DNA of 7,278 bases from Candidatus Moraniibacteriota bacterium (GTDB taxonomy: Bacteria > Patescibacteriota > Minisyncoccia > Moranbacterales > UBA2206): NCBI GenBank assembly GCA_023261605.1, contig JAHFOP010000046.1, positions 1-7,278 of the forward strand, written 5' to 3'. Below, piece after piece: positions 1-5,791 of this stretch (positions within the stretch are counted from its first letter, which is position 1; each line of letters opens with the position of its first letter). A model generated the notes under the pieces. It searched no databases. It was given only the letters and a program-made list of their open reading frames with translations, and was not told the origin of the DNA. A program made the translations under genes and the position numbers.

Positions 1-1091
1 GCATATTTCGAAATATTCAGCAAAATTCCAATACCCACCAATAAAAATATAATCGAAGTTCCGCCATAGCTGATAAACGGCAAAGGTACGCCGGTGAGTG
101 GCATAATACCTGAGATGGCGGCGATATTCACAAAGGCTTGAAAAATTATCCAAGTAACGATCCCCACCGCCGTCAGTTTGGAAAAATGATCAGGGGCGCT
201 CTTGGCAATCCTGAGACCCAAGATGGCCAGATAAACAAAAAGCGATACCAGCGCCACGCAACCGATAAAGCCCAGCTCTTCTCCTATTATAGCAAAGATT
301 GAATCACCGACCGGTTCCGGCAGATAATTGAATTTTTGCAAGCTGTGCCCCAAACCAACCCCCCAGAATCCGCCACTGCCGATGGCGAGCAAAGCTTGGT
401 TGATCTGATAGCCGATACCGCGCGGATCAAGTTCGGGATGCATAAAAACCAGAAACCGGCTCATGCGGTAGGCTTCCATTTTAACAAGAATTGCCAATGA
501 CACAAGGCCTGTTATCCCGATAACACCCATGTGATACAATTTTGCCCCCGAAACGAAAAAAATGGAAATTGAAATAGCGATAATAATCCCTAATGTTCCA
601 ATATCCGGCTGTTTAATAAGCAAAAAGCTGACTAGGGCTACCACCGCCAAAAAAGGCATCAGCCCCTCGTAAAAATCTTTCACTCTCTCCCCTCGACTCT
701 CGAGCCAAGCCGCCAAATACAAAATGATTGAAAGTTTCAACATTTCAGACGGCTGGAAAGAAAACGGACCAAGCTTAAGCCAGCGACTGGCTCCGTAAAT
801 GCGAGAACCGAAACCAGGCACAAAAACCAAAACAAGAAAAGTTAGACTGACCAAAAAAAGTGGGAAAGATATTTTTTTCCAAAAATTATAATCAATTTTC
901 TGAATAATAAAAAGAATGATGAGCCCGGGAATGACTCCGAAGAAAAATTGATGTTTGAAAAAATAATATGCGTCTCCAAAACGGCTATGTGAATAGGAAA
1001 TTCCGGCTGAAGCAATCATAATAAGACCAAAAAACAACAACGCAAAAAGAGTATATAATAATCGAGTGTATATTTTATTTCCTTTAGCCAT
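1..1091 (-). CDS. ftsW: FtsW/RodA/SpoVE-family septal peptidoglycan polymerase, C-terminus cut off by window edge
   Basis: Membrane SEDS-family glycosyltransferase that polymerises lipid II into glycan strands, normally paired with a class B penicillin-binding protein at the division septum. The reverse strand is open from an ATG at 1091 to the window edge, giving 363 residues without a stop; family members are usually about 370-400, so little is missing. Visible SEDS signatures are GASRWLKLG..SFQPSE (residues 100-116), KQPDIG (160-165), YRMSRF (208-213), GDSIFAIIGEELG (262-274, D263 matching the essential SEDS aspartate) and PLPFISYGG (336-344). Roughly ten hydrophobic segments are evident, the first at about 11-31. 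The start lies 9 bases after the trmD stop, so the two are probably co-transcribed, and there is no Shine-Dalgarno motif before it. Family membership is certain; FtsW rather than RodA is the more likely subfamily but cannot be settled from one sequence. Confidence 0.93.
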   Translation of the reverse strand, partial: MAKGNKIYTRLLYTLFALLFFGLIMIASAGISYSHSRFGDAYYFFKHQFFFGVIPGLIILFIIQKIDYNFWKKISFPLFLVSLTFLVLVFVPGFGSRIYGASRWLKLGPFSFQPSEMLKLSIILYLAAWLESRGERVKDFYEGLMPFLAVVALVSFLLIKQPDIGTLGIIIAISISIFFVSGAKLYHMGVIGITGLVSLAILVKMEAYRMSRFLVFMHPELDPRGIGYQINQALLAIGSGGFWGVGLGHSLQKFNYLPEPVGDSIFAIIGEELGFIGCVALVSLFVYLAILGLRIAKSAPDHFSKLTAVGIVTWIIFQAFVNIAAISGIMPLTGVPLPFISYGGTSIIFLLVGIGILLNISKY

Positions 1092-1100
1092 AAACAAATA

Positions 1101-1775
1101 TCAGTGTTTCGCATTTTCTTTCCGCCATTTCTCAATTTCCCCATGATTTCCGCTCAAAAGGACTTCCGGCACTTTCCAGCCCTGTCCGCCAGAGGCGGAT
1201 TCCCCTTCAGGAAAAAATTCTTCCGGCTTGGAATATTGCGGATGCTCCAGATAGCCCTTCTTTTGATGAGACTCCTTTTGAGAGCTTTCTTCATTGCCCA
1301 AAACTCCGGGTATGAGTCGCGACACGCTGTCTACCAGCACCATCACTGGAATCTCTCCGCCAGTAAGGACATATTCCCCAATAGAAATTTCCTCGTCTGC
1401 CACATACTCCGCCACCCGCTCATCCACACCCTCATATCGCCCGCAGATTAAAATCAACTTATCATATTTCGCCAACCGTCGCGCGTCTTCTTGGGTGTAT
1501 CGCTTGCCCTTGGCCGAAAAAAGAATTACTCTACTTTTTGATTTTGCAGATTTAATTGACTCGACTGCTTTATAAATCGGTTCAATCTTCATCACCATCC
1601 CCGCTCCGCCGCCATAAGGAGTGTCGTCAGTCGTGTGATGTTTATCCAATGCCCAGTCGCGCAAATCGTGCACTTTAACATCAATTAGCTTATTTTTCCG
1701 CGCGCGCTTCAAAATCGACTCATTGAAATATGAATCAAAAATACTCGGAAAAATTGTAATAATATCAAATCGCAT
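1101..1775 (-). CDS. trmD: tRNA (guanine-N1)-methyltransferase TrmD
   Basis: Methylates G37 next to the anticodon of a subset of tRNAs using S-adenosylmethionine, which prevents frameshifting. It is a trefoil-knot SPOUT enzyme that works as a homodimer in the cytoplasm. Diagnostic motifs are the N-terminus MRFDIITIFP, PYGGGAGM (residues 53-60), LICGRYEGVDERV (109-121), SIGEYVLTGGE (131-141) and RLIPGVLG (153-160), with VPEVLLSGNH near the end. I chose the ATG at 1775, giving 224 residues, over the in-frame TTG one codon upstream because TrmD proteins start MRFD and an extended -10 would put the transcript start near this ATG. Two oddities: the linker reads KESHQKKG where E. coli has EDSF with catalytic D169, so E168 appears to replace that Asp; and about eleven extra residues precede GWKVPEV, five of them encoded by a perfect palindrome. 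The C-terminus is shorter than in E. coli (255 residues). It stops 9 bases before ftsW. Confidence 0.97.
   Translation of the reverse strand: MRFDIITIFPSIFDSYFNESILKRARKNKLIDVKVHDLRDWALDKHHTTDDTPYGGGAGMVMKIEPIYKAVESIKSAKSKSRVILFSAKGKRYTQEDARRLAKYDKLILICGRYEGVDERVAEYVADEEISIGEYVLTGGEIPVMVLVDSVSRLIPGVLGNEESSQKESHQKKGYLEHPQYSKPEEFFPEGESASGGQGWKVPEVLLSGNHGEIEKWRKENAKH
1185..1199. repeat. Short palindromic element inside trmD
   Basis: TCCGCC-AGA-GGCGGA is a perfect inverted repeat with 6-base arms and a 3-base centre. It sits exactly in the trmD frame and encodes S193-A194-S195-G196-G197, within a stretch of about eleven residues that other TrmD proteins lack between the PQYSKPEE and GWKVPEV motifs. 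A similar GC-rich palindrome lies at 2201-2217. I infer a dispersed palindromic element tolerated in a surface loop; other copies would have to be found elsewhere in the genome to show this. Confidence 0.6.
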
Positions 1776-1782
1776 CAACTAT

Positions 1783-1791
1783 ATGATATCA
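1783..1791 (-). promoter_or_regulatory. Possible extended -10 promoter for trmD-ftsW
   Basis: Read on the reverse strand this is TGATATCAT, matching TGnTATAAT with one mismatch. It lies just after the terminator of the upstream gene, where a new promoter would be needed. A start about 7 bases downstream falls at or next to the trmD ATG, implying a leaderless or nearly leaderless mRNA. No -35 is convincing, because the expected position is only the T-run of the terminator. Confidence 0.4.
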
Positions 1792-1805
1792 CATTTCAAA
1801 TGAAT

Positions 1806-1836
1806 AAAAAAGGCCTCGCTTACGCGAAACCTTTTT
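1806..1836 (-). terminator. Intrinsic terminator after khpA
   Basis: The reverse-strand RNA forms a 13-pair stem, AAAAAGGUUUCGC with GCGAGGCCUUUUU, closed by the GNRA tetraloop GUAA and followed by further U residues. Two positions pair as U-G on this strand but would be C-A mismatches in a plus-strand RNA. The hairpin is therefore best suited to transcripts running leftward out of khpA, whose stop lies 14 bases before it. Confidence 0.8.
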
Positions 1837-1850
1837 AAAAAACTTGATTT

Positions 1851-2171
1851 CTAGACATTAATATCACCCACTACTTCATCAATACTCTTTCTTTCTGGAG
1901 CTCTGCGTTCGCTGCCTTCCGGTTCGTTGATCTTGAGATTAACTCGGGCGTTATTACGCGCTCCAATAACTCGGAGCAGGGTTCGAAGAGCTTTGGCAGT
2001 CGCCCCTTCTCGTCCAATGATCATACCCATATCTTCAGCATGCACGTCCAATGTAATGAGCACTCCCATTTCGTCAATCTTTCTTTCCACTTTAACATCT
2101 TCAGGATGGTTAACAATTTGTTTCACAACATATTCCACAAAATCTCTGTCGGTTGCTTTTTCTTCTGTCAT
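1851..2171 (-). CDS. khpA: KhpA-type KH-domain RNA-binding protein
   Basis: Small cytoplasmic RNA-binding protein of the KhpA (YlqC) family, which in Gram-positive bacteria binds many RNAs with KhpB and influences cell elongation and division. The single KH domain shows the GxxG loop as GREG (residues 53-56) in IIGREGATAKALR, followed by RVNLKINE. The protein has 106 residues from the ATG at 2171, longer than the usual 75-85, with a charged tail of about 25 residues after the domain. The frame stays open to a GTG at 2234, but that 21-residue extension (reading FPPHWRG) is the translation of a palindrome, while MTEEKATDRDFVEYVVKQIV matches the normal family N-terminus. In many bacteria khpA lies between rpsP and trmD; here it still precedes trmD but a terminator intervenes and no rpsP is present. 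No Shine-Dalgarno motif is seen. Confidence 0.88.
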   Translation of the reverse strand: MTEEKATDRDFVEYVVKQIVNHPEDVKVERKIDEMGVLITLDVHAEDMGMIIGREGATAKALRTLLRVIGARNNARVNLKINEPEGSERRAPERKSIDEVVGDINV

Positions 2172-2347
2172 ACTTTTGAAATCTGATTTAAGGATTACGC
2201 CCCGCCAATGAGGCGGGAAAATTTCGTCTATCACTCCACTTGAAAATGAAGTTTATCCAAAGCCGAGAGCCAGGAAGATCGACCATATCATCCCCTCTTG
2301 CGAAAACCCGAAAATTCGACTATTGCGCAAGTGATCCTCGTCTTTCT
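2172..2347 (-). promoter_or_regulatory. Long 5' leader of khpA, possibly a structured RNA
   Basis: About 175 bases separate the predicted transcript start from the khpA ATG. The first part can fold into an irregular hairpin on the reverse strand: GAC/GUC (2340-2342 with 2281-2283), AUCA/UGAU, then the 6-pair stem CUUGCG/CGCAAG, with a small CGAA-UU-UUCG hairpin inside. A GAGGGG sequence (2292-2297) lies in the asymmetric bulge just before an ATG at 2286 that opens a 32-codon frame ending at 2188. The 3' part contains the palindrome at 2201-2217. I do not recognise a known riboswitch, 6S RNA, SRP RNA or tRNA here. It may be a regulatory leader, a small RNA, or plain untranslated sequence. Confidence 0.4.
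2201..2217. repeat. GC-rich palindrome in khpA leader
   Basis: CCCGCC-AATGA-GGCGGG is a 6-base inverted repeat with a 5-base centre. It has no T-run on either side, so it is not an intrinsic terminator. It resembles the palindrome inside trmD (CCGCC...GGCGG core) and, read through, would encode PPHWRG. It is probably another member of the same dispersed palindrome family. Confidence 0.55.
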
Positions 2348-2353
2348 TTTTAT

Positions 2354-2382
2354 ATTATAATTTATAATCTACAGCTTGTCAA
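2354..2382 (-). promoter_or_regulatory. Consensus sigma-70 promoter upstream of khpA
   Basis: On the reverse strand TTGACA (2377-2382) and TATAAT (2354-2359) are both perfect consensus hexamers separated by exactly 17 bases. Transcription should start near 2347 and run leftward through the long leader into khpA. This is the strongest promoter in the window by consensus match. Confidence 0.85.
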
Positions 2383-2406
2383 AAATAAAAACTTTACTAA
2401 GTCTTT
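2381..2406 (-). terminator. Weak intrinsic terminator after the CBS gene
   Basis: The reverse-strand RNA can pair AAAGACUU with AAGUUUUU around an AGUA loop (8 pairs, one of them G-U), followed by AUUUUU. It lies 11 bases past the CBS-gene stop and its T-run merges into the -35 of the khpA promoter. The stem is AT-rich and therefore weak, so the call is tentative. Confidence 0.4.
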
Positions 2407-2417
2407 CTGCCTTTCAG

Positions 2418-2864
2418 TTATAGAAGTTTTATCGCGTCAGCTACTGTCATTATGCCCAGTAGTACATTTTTTTCATCCACAACGCAATATGAATTGAAAC
2501 TTTTTTCTTTGATCAATTTGACAAAATCCGCCAACTCCAATTCCGGAGAAATATTCTCACATTTGATTGTCATAATATCTTTCGCTTTGGCATCAATTAC
2601 CTTTGATACCGTATCGCCTTCTTTTTCTTTATAATCGATTTTACCACTTTTGACAAAATCGATCAGTGACGGCATATAAATCATACTGGCATCCCCCTTG
2701 GTGAAAAAATCCGTTTCGGTGATTATTCCTAAAACTTTACGCTCCCCATCGACAACCGGCACAGCATGAATCTTATTTTCAGAAACAATTTTGGCCACTT
2801 CAGTAACCGACATATATTCTCCCACCGTAATCACATCCGTTGTCATAATTTCCTTTATTTTCAT
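2418..2864 (-). CDS. Two-CBS-domain protein
   Basis: A stand-alone 148-residue protein made of a CBS pair, a fold that usually binds adenine nucleotides or S-adenosylmethionine and acts as an energy or ligand sensor. CBS1 spans about residues 1-54 (KIKEIMTTDVITV at the start, HAVPVVD.ERKVLGIITETDF later) and CBS2 about 94-148 (AKDIMTIKCENISP, then SYCVVDEKNVLLGIMTVADAI). They are joined by a linker of about 40 residues containing MPSLIDFVKSGKI. No catalytic or membrane domain is attached, so the target is unknown. The ATG at 2864 is chosen because KIKEIMT is the normal beginning of a CBS domain. The gene follows the small protein by 45 bases and may be read from the secDF transcript as well as from its own promoter. 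No Shine-Dalgarno motif precedes it. Confidence 0.9.
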   Translation of the reverse strand: MKIKEIMTTDVITVGEYMSVTEVAKIVSENKIHAVPVVDGERKVLGIITETDFFTKGDASMIYMPSLIDFVKSGKIDYKEKEGDTVSKVIDAKAKDIMTIKCENISPELELADFVKLIKEKSFNSYCVVDEKNVLLGIMTVADAIKLL

Positions 2865-2900
2865 ATGTTATATCAATTGTTATTTTGTTAGCATTTCATT

Positions 2901-2906
2901 ATTATA
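2901..2906 (-). promoter_or_regulatory. Possible -10 element for the CBS gene
   Basis: The reverse strand reads TATAAT, preceded directly by TG, in the 45-base gap between the small-protein gene and the CBS gene. A start near 2894 would give a leader of about 30 bases. I found no matching -35 at 16-18 bases upstream, so this is only a candidate internal promoter. Confidence 0.35.
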
Positions 2907-2909
2907 CAT

Positions 2910-3149
2910 TTATTGACCCAATTTTTGTTTGGCCACTTTATATTGTTCTTCTGTTATTTGCCCCGCGGCTTTCATCTGCTCCATAACAGCGAGCATCTTC
3001 TTTTTGTTTTCCGGCTTGAACGCCTCCTGCATCATTTTTTTCTGTTCTTGCGGACTCATATTTTGCAATTTCTTGGCCGCCACTTTCTGCAGCATACCCA
3101 TGGCCGTAGAGCTCATGGCTGATTTAGCTTTTTTGAATGGATTGAACAT
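2910..3149 (-). CDS. Small uncharacterised protein with SHOCT-like C-terminus
   Basis: A 79-residue, strongly basic, Met- and Lys-rich protein. It has no membrane segment or signal peptide and looks largely helical. The last 30 residues (AVMEQMKAAGQITEEQYKVAKQKLGQ, about 54-79) resemble the SHOCT pattern of a short helix, a G-x-I-T-E-E-x-(F/Y) turn and a second basic helix, a module found at the ends of many bacterial proteins and often linked to oligomerisation or membrane association. The N-terminus MFNPFKKAKSAM is also basic. It starts 3 bases after the secF stop, so it is almost surely translated from the secDF mRNA and may help membrane insertion or export; that is inferred from position only. 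The tight spacing supports it being a real gene. No Shine-Dalgarno motif is present. Confidence 0.75.
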   Translation of the reverse strand: MFNPFKKAKSAMSSTAMGMLQKVAAKKLQNMSPQEQKKMMQEAFKPENKKKMLAVMEQMKAAGQITEEQYKVAKQKLGQ

Positions 3150-3152
3150 AAT

Positions 3153-4052
3153 TTATGCTTTTTTTATTTGAAATTTATAAATCGTGACCAAAAGTGCCGA
3201 CGCGACATAAATCGATGAATACGTTCCGAACGTTACGCCGAAAAGCAGCGCCACGGAAAAATAGCGAATAGATTCTCCGCCAAAAAGCACGAGAGCAAAA
3301 AGCACCAGAATAACAGTAAGAGAAGTGTTGATGGAACGTGCCAAGGTTTCATTGAGCGAGCGATTCACGATATCCTCAAAATCTTCTTTGGCACCTGCTT
3401 TCAAAAGGTTTTCCCGCGTCCGATCGAACACTACAATCGTATCATTAACACTGTAGCCTAAAATCGTGAGCAGTGCCGCGATAAACGGCACGCCAACTTC
3501 CACGCCGGCAAATTTTCCCAGAAGAACAAACACGCCCACTGTAATCAGAATATCATGCCCCAAAGCCACCACTGCCCCCAGCCCATACTTCCAAGAAGCC
3601 ACTGGCCGGGAAACTTTGCGAAAGGCCCATGCAACATAGAGAGCAATGCCGATGATTGCCAAAATCAAAGATTCAACGGCACTGGTTTTCAGTTGCCCCG
3701 AAACAGTCGAACCAATAAAGTCCGTGCTGAGTTGCACCGCATTTTTGTCCAATTCCTGAATATGACCAAAGACTTTCGTGTTGATTTGATCACTGGAATT
3801 TCTGTAATCAATATTGACCGTGCCATCAGTTGCTTTTTTCACTGCCAGGCTATCCAGCTTCAAATCCTCCAGCTTTGCCACAATCACCGGCGGCGTCGGG
3901 ACATTTTGGGAGAATTTCACTTTCATTTCCGTCCCACCGGTAAAATCGATACCGAACTTCAAACCCCACATAGCCAAAATGACCAAGCTAATCACCACCA
4001 GTGTGCCGGAAACGATATAAAAATATTTTCTTTTATTGATAATCTGCATCAT
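3153..4052 (-). CDS. secF: Protein translocase subunit SecF
   Basis: Membrane partner of SecD. Together they use the proton gradient to pull preproteins out of the SecYEG channel on the outer face of the membrane. The 299 residues show TM1 (about 11-30), GIDFTGGTE (34-42), a short extracytoplasmic domain (about 43-122), then five hydrophobic segments in the SecF order. Family motifs are GHDILIT with D167, YSVNDTIVVFDRTREN (200-215) and SLNETLARSINTS (232-244). Length is typical for a stand-alone SecF. The start is one of two adjacent ATG codons at 4052 and 4049, which cannot be told apart here. It follows secD by 12 bases and precedes the small-protein gene by 3, so one operon is likely. No Shine-Dalgarno motif is seen. 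Confidence 0.97.
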   Translation of the reverse strand: MMQIINKRKYFYIVSGTLVVISLVILAMWGLKFGIDFTGGTEMKVKFSQNVPTPPVIVAKLEDLKLDSLAVKKATDGTVNIDYRNSSDQINTKVFGHIQELDKNAVQLSTDFIGSTVSGQLKTSAVESLILAIIGIALYVAWAFRKVSRPVASWKYGLGAVVALGHDILITVGVFVLLGKFAGVEVGVPFIAALLTILGYSVNDTIVVFDRTRENLLKAGAKEDFEDIVNRSLNETLARSINTSLTVILVLFALVLFGGESIRYFSVALLFGVTFGTYSSIYVASALLVTIYKFQIKKA

Positions 4053-4064
4053 ATTTTTAAATTT

Positions 4065-5780
4065 CTATTTTTTATCGTTCTTAATTTCTATTTTCTTCGT
4101 CCGGATGATCAACCATGGTCGATCAACGGCCCATTGGCCTAACGTGAAGCGCAAGATGATTTTCACCAGCACAATAGCAGTGAACATTGACATCATCACT
4201 CCCAACATCAGAATGATGGCAAAACCTTTGACAAAACCCGTACCCACCCAAACCAAAATCAATGAAGTCAGAATGGTGGAATAATTTCCATCGCGAATTG
4301 ATGGCCAAGCGCGTTTGAAACCTTCATCTACCGCTGACATCAATTCGCGCCCACGCCGCAATTCTTCCTTGGTCCGTTCAAAGATCAAAACATTTGCATC
4401 CACCGCCATACCAATTGAAAGAATAAAACCCGCAATGCCTGAGAGCGTAAATGTGATACCCCATGGGGTGAGCGGTGACAATTTGAAAATAGCCACCATA
4501 AGCGCGGTGTAAATGATAAGGGCTAAAGAAGCGATAAAGCCCAAATAGCGATAATAAATAATCATGAAAAGCAGCACTATGCCGAGTCCGATGGCGCCAG
4601 CCTTAAGACTGGCGATGAGAGAAGACTGGCCCAAGGATGCATCCACATGTTGCTCATAAATCGGGTCTCCAATCGGTACTGGCAAAGAGCCTTCATTCAA
4701 ACTTTTCACCAAGGCTTGCGCGTCTTGCACAGTCTTAAATCCGCCAGAAATCTCGGCTCGACCATCAGTTAACGCTGACCTGACTGTTGGTGCTTCGATG
4801 ATTTTACCATCTAAAAATATCGCCAGTGGTTTTCCAATGTTGCGCTGTGAGATATCTGTCAAGAGTTTCGTGCCTTCCGCGTCAAACTCCAAATTCACCG
4901 TCGGCTCAGAAAGCGCACTACTGCTAAATCCAACTGTCGCATTTTTCAGATTTTTACCAGTTAGACCAGTATCAATATAACTAGTCTTAGGCGTTGGTTG
5001 AGTGGCTTTCGCAATCAAAATATGCGCGGCGTGAACAGTCAGAGTGTCTCCGCTGCCAGTTGTCGCAATTTTTTTGATGATGTGCCAACCGAATTGCGAC
5101 TCCACCAACTTTGGATAAACCGTACCATCTTTGAAATTTGGGTCTGAATCAAAAAGCGCATCATTGAATTCCGGCACCATTGTCCCTTTTTTCACTTCGC
5201 CCAAGTCTCCGCCTTGGTCTTTCGAACCAGGATCCTGACTATTGTCTTTGGCCAGTTGTGCGAAATCCGCCCCTGGTGCCAAGGCTTTTTTCAAAAGATC
5301 TTCCGCCTTGGTCTTTTGTTGAGCATTCATCTGATCCAAGGTCGATTGTGGAATCTGTTCGGAAGAATCAACTTGTGTTTCCTTAAATTCCAAAAGCGGC
5401 GTCTCTTTGATGATTTCTTTCGCCTGATTGATATCTTTCACCCCCGCCAATTCCACCACTAAAATTTCATCGCTGCTTGATTTCTTGATATAGACCAATG
5501 GCTCGGATACACCGAAAGCATTGACTCTATGTTCGATGATCGATTGTAAAGCACTCAGGGCGTCCGCTCGCTTCGAAGATTCAACTTGTGACAAATCAAC
5601 TTTATATTCTAAATGGAATCCACCCTGCAAATCCAAACCTTGTTTTATTTGTAATTTGTTCAGCACGTTATACACCCGTGGAATACGCGCCACCGCGCGC
5701 GGATACGAAACCAGCCCGGCGGCCAGAGCCAGAAGCACAACTGCAGCAAATTTTATTTTAAGCTTGTTTTTGAGCGTCAA
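4065..5780 (-). CDS. secD: Protein translocase subunit SecD with inserted parvulin domain
   Basis: Membrane subunit that works with SecF in proton-driven late steps of Sec export. The 571 residues contain TM1 (about 11-27), LDLQGG (49-54), the start of the P1 domain to about 136 (IIEHRVNAFGVSEPLV), an inserted parvulin-like domain (about 151-258), the rest of P1 (TGLTGKNLKNA, FDAEGTKLL, NIGKPLAIFLDG, to about 370), then five membrane segments with the SecD signature GMAVDANVLIFERTKEELRRG (457-477, D461 being the conserved Asp). SecD proteins of this type without an insertion are shorter by about 100 residues. The start is a TTG at 5780. No ATG lies downstream before residue 151, and an in-frame stop lies at 5793-5795, so TTG is the best choice, with ATT at 5792 the only other upstream option. 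There is no Shine-Dalgarno motif. secF follows after 12 bases. The parvulin insertion suggests that proline isomerisation is coupled to emergence of substrates from the channel (inference). Confidence 0.96.
   Translation of the reverse strand: MTLKNKLKIKFAAVVLLALAAGLVSYPRAVARIPRVYNVLNKLQIKQGLDLQGGFHLEYKVDLSQVESSKRADALSALQSIIEHRVNAFGVSEPLVYIKKSSSDEILVVELAGVKDINQAKEIIKETPLLEFKETQVDSSEQIPQSTLDQMNAQQKTKAEDLLKKALAPGADFAQLAKDNSQDPGSKDQGGDLGEVKKGTMVPEFNDALFDSDPNFKDGTVYPKLVESQFGWHIIKKIATTGSGDTLTVHAAHILIAKATQPTPKTSYIDTGLTGKNLKNATVGFSSSALSEPTVNLEFDAEGTKLLTDISQRNIGKPLAIFLDGKIIEAPTVRSALTDGRAEISGGFKTVQDAQALVKSLNEGSLPVPIGDPIYEQHVDASLGQSSLIASLKAGAIGLGIVLLFMIIYYRYLGFIASLALIIYTALMVAIFKLSPLTPWGITFTLSGIAGFILSIGMAVDANVLIFERTKEELRRGRELMSAVDEGFKRAWPSIRDGNYSTILTSLILVWVGTGFVKGFAIILMLGVMMSMFTAIVLVKIILRFTLGQWAVDRPWLIIRTKKIEIKNDKK
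5007..5330 (-). other. Parvulin (PpiC-type) PPIase domain inside SecD, apparently circularly permuted
   Basis: SecD residues 151-258 match parvulin prolyl isomerases. GADFAQLAKDNSQDPGSKDQ (170-189) is followed by GGDLG, then KKGTMVPEF (197-205) and ESQFGWHIIKKI (227-238), closely resembling E. coli PpiC (GGDLGEF, GQMVPAF, TQFGYHIIK). The strand that normally begins a parvulin, with the H-I-L motif, is absent before this block and instead follows it as VHAAHILIA (249-257), joined by a short Gly-rich turn TTGSGD. Expected active-site positions are filled: H253, D183, M201, F205 and H233. In the parvulin fold the first and last strands lie side by side, so the order change is structurally feasible as a circular permutation. 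The alternative is a remnant of a second, truncated parvulin copy. Confidence 0.85.
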
Positions 5781-5791
5781 GAGTTTGGAAA

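Noticed and set aside
2172..2234. N-terminal extension of khpA from the GTG at 2234
   Set aside because: The extra residues come from a palindrome (FPPHWRG) and the KhpA family begins at about MTEEKATDRDFVEYVV.
2188..2286. 32-codon reverse-strand frame in the khpA leader, preceded by GAGGGG
   Set aside because: No recognisable protein, part of it translates the palindrome, and such a short frame is expected by chance. It is kept only as part of the leader observation.
2240..2497. 85-codon forward-strand frame over the khpA leader and the end of the CBS gene
   Set aside because: It overlaps a consensus promoter and a confident gene on the other strand, and has no recognisable motif or start signal.
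4108..4125. ATGATCAACCATGGTCGATCA-like symmetry near the secD 3' end
   Set aside because: Imperfect, inside conserved SecD coding sequence, with no operator or terminator context.
3555..4142. 195-codon forward frame opposite secF and secD
   Set aside because: Antisense shadow of well-supported secF/secD; Cys/His/Asn-rich composition typical of such shadows.
5693..5702. 10-base perfect palindrome CCGCGCGCGG in secD
   Set aside because: It lies within codons for Pro-Arg-Ala-Val-Ala-Arg near TM1, has no partner copies, and is explained by GC-rich arginine/alanine codons.
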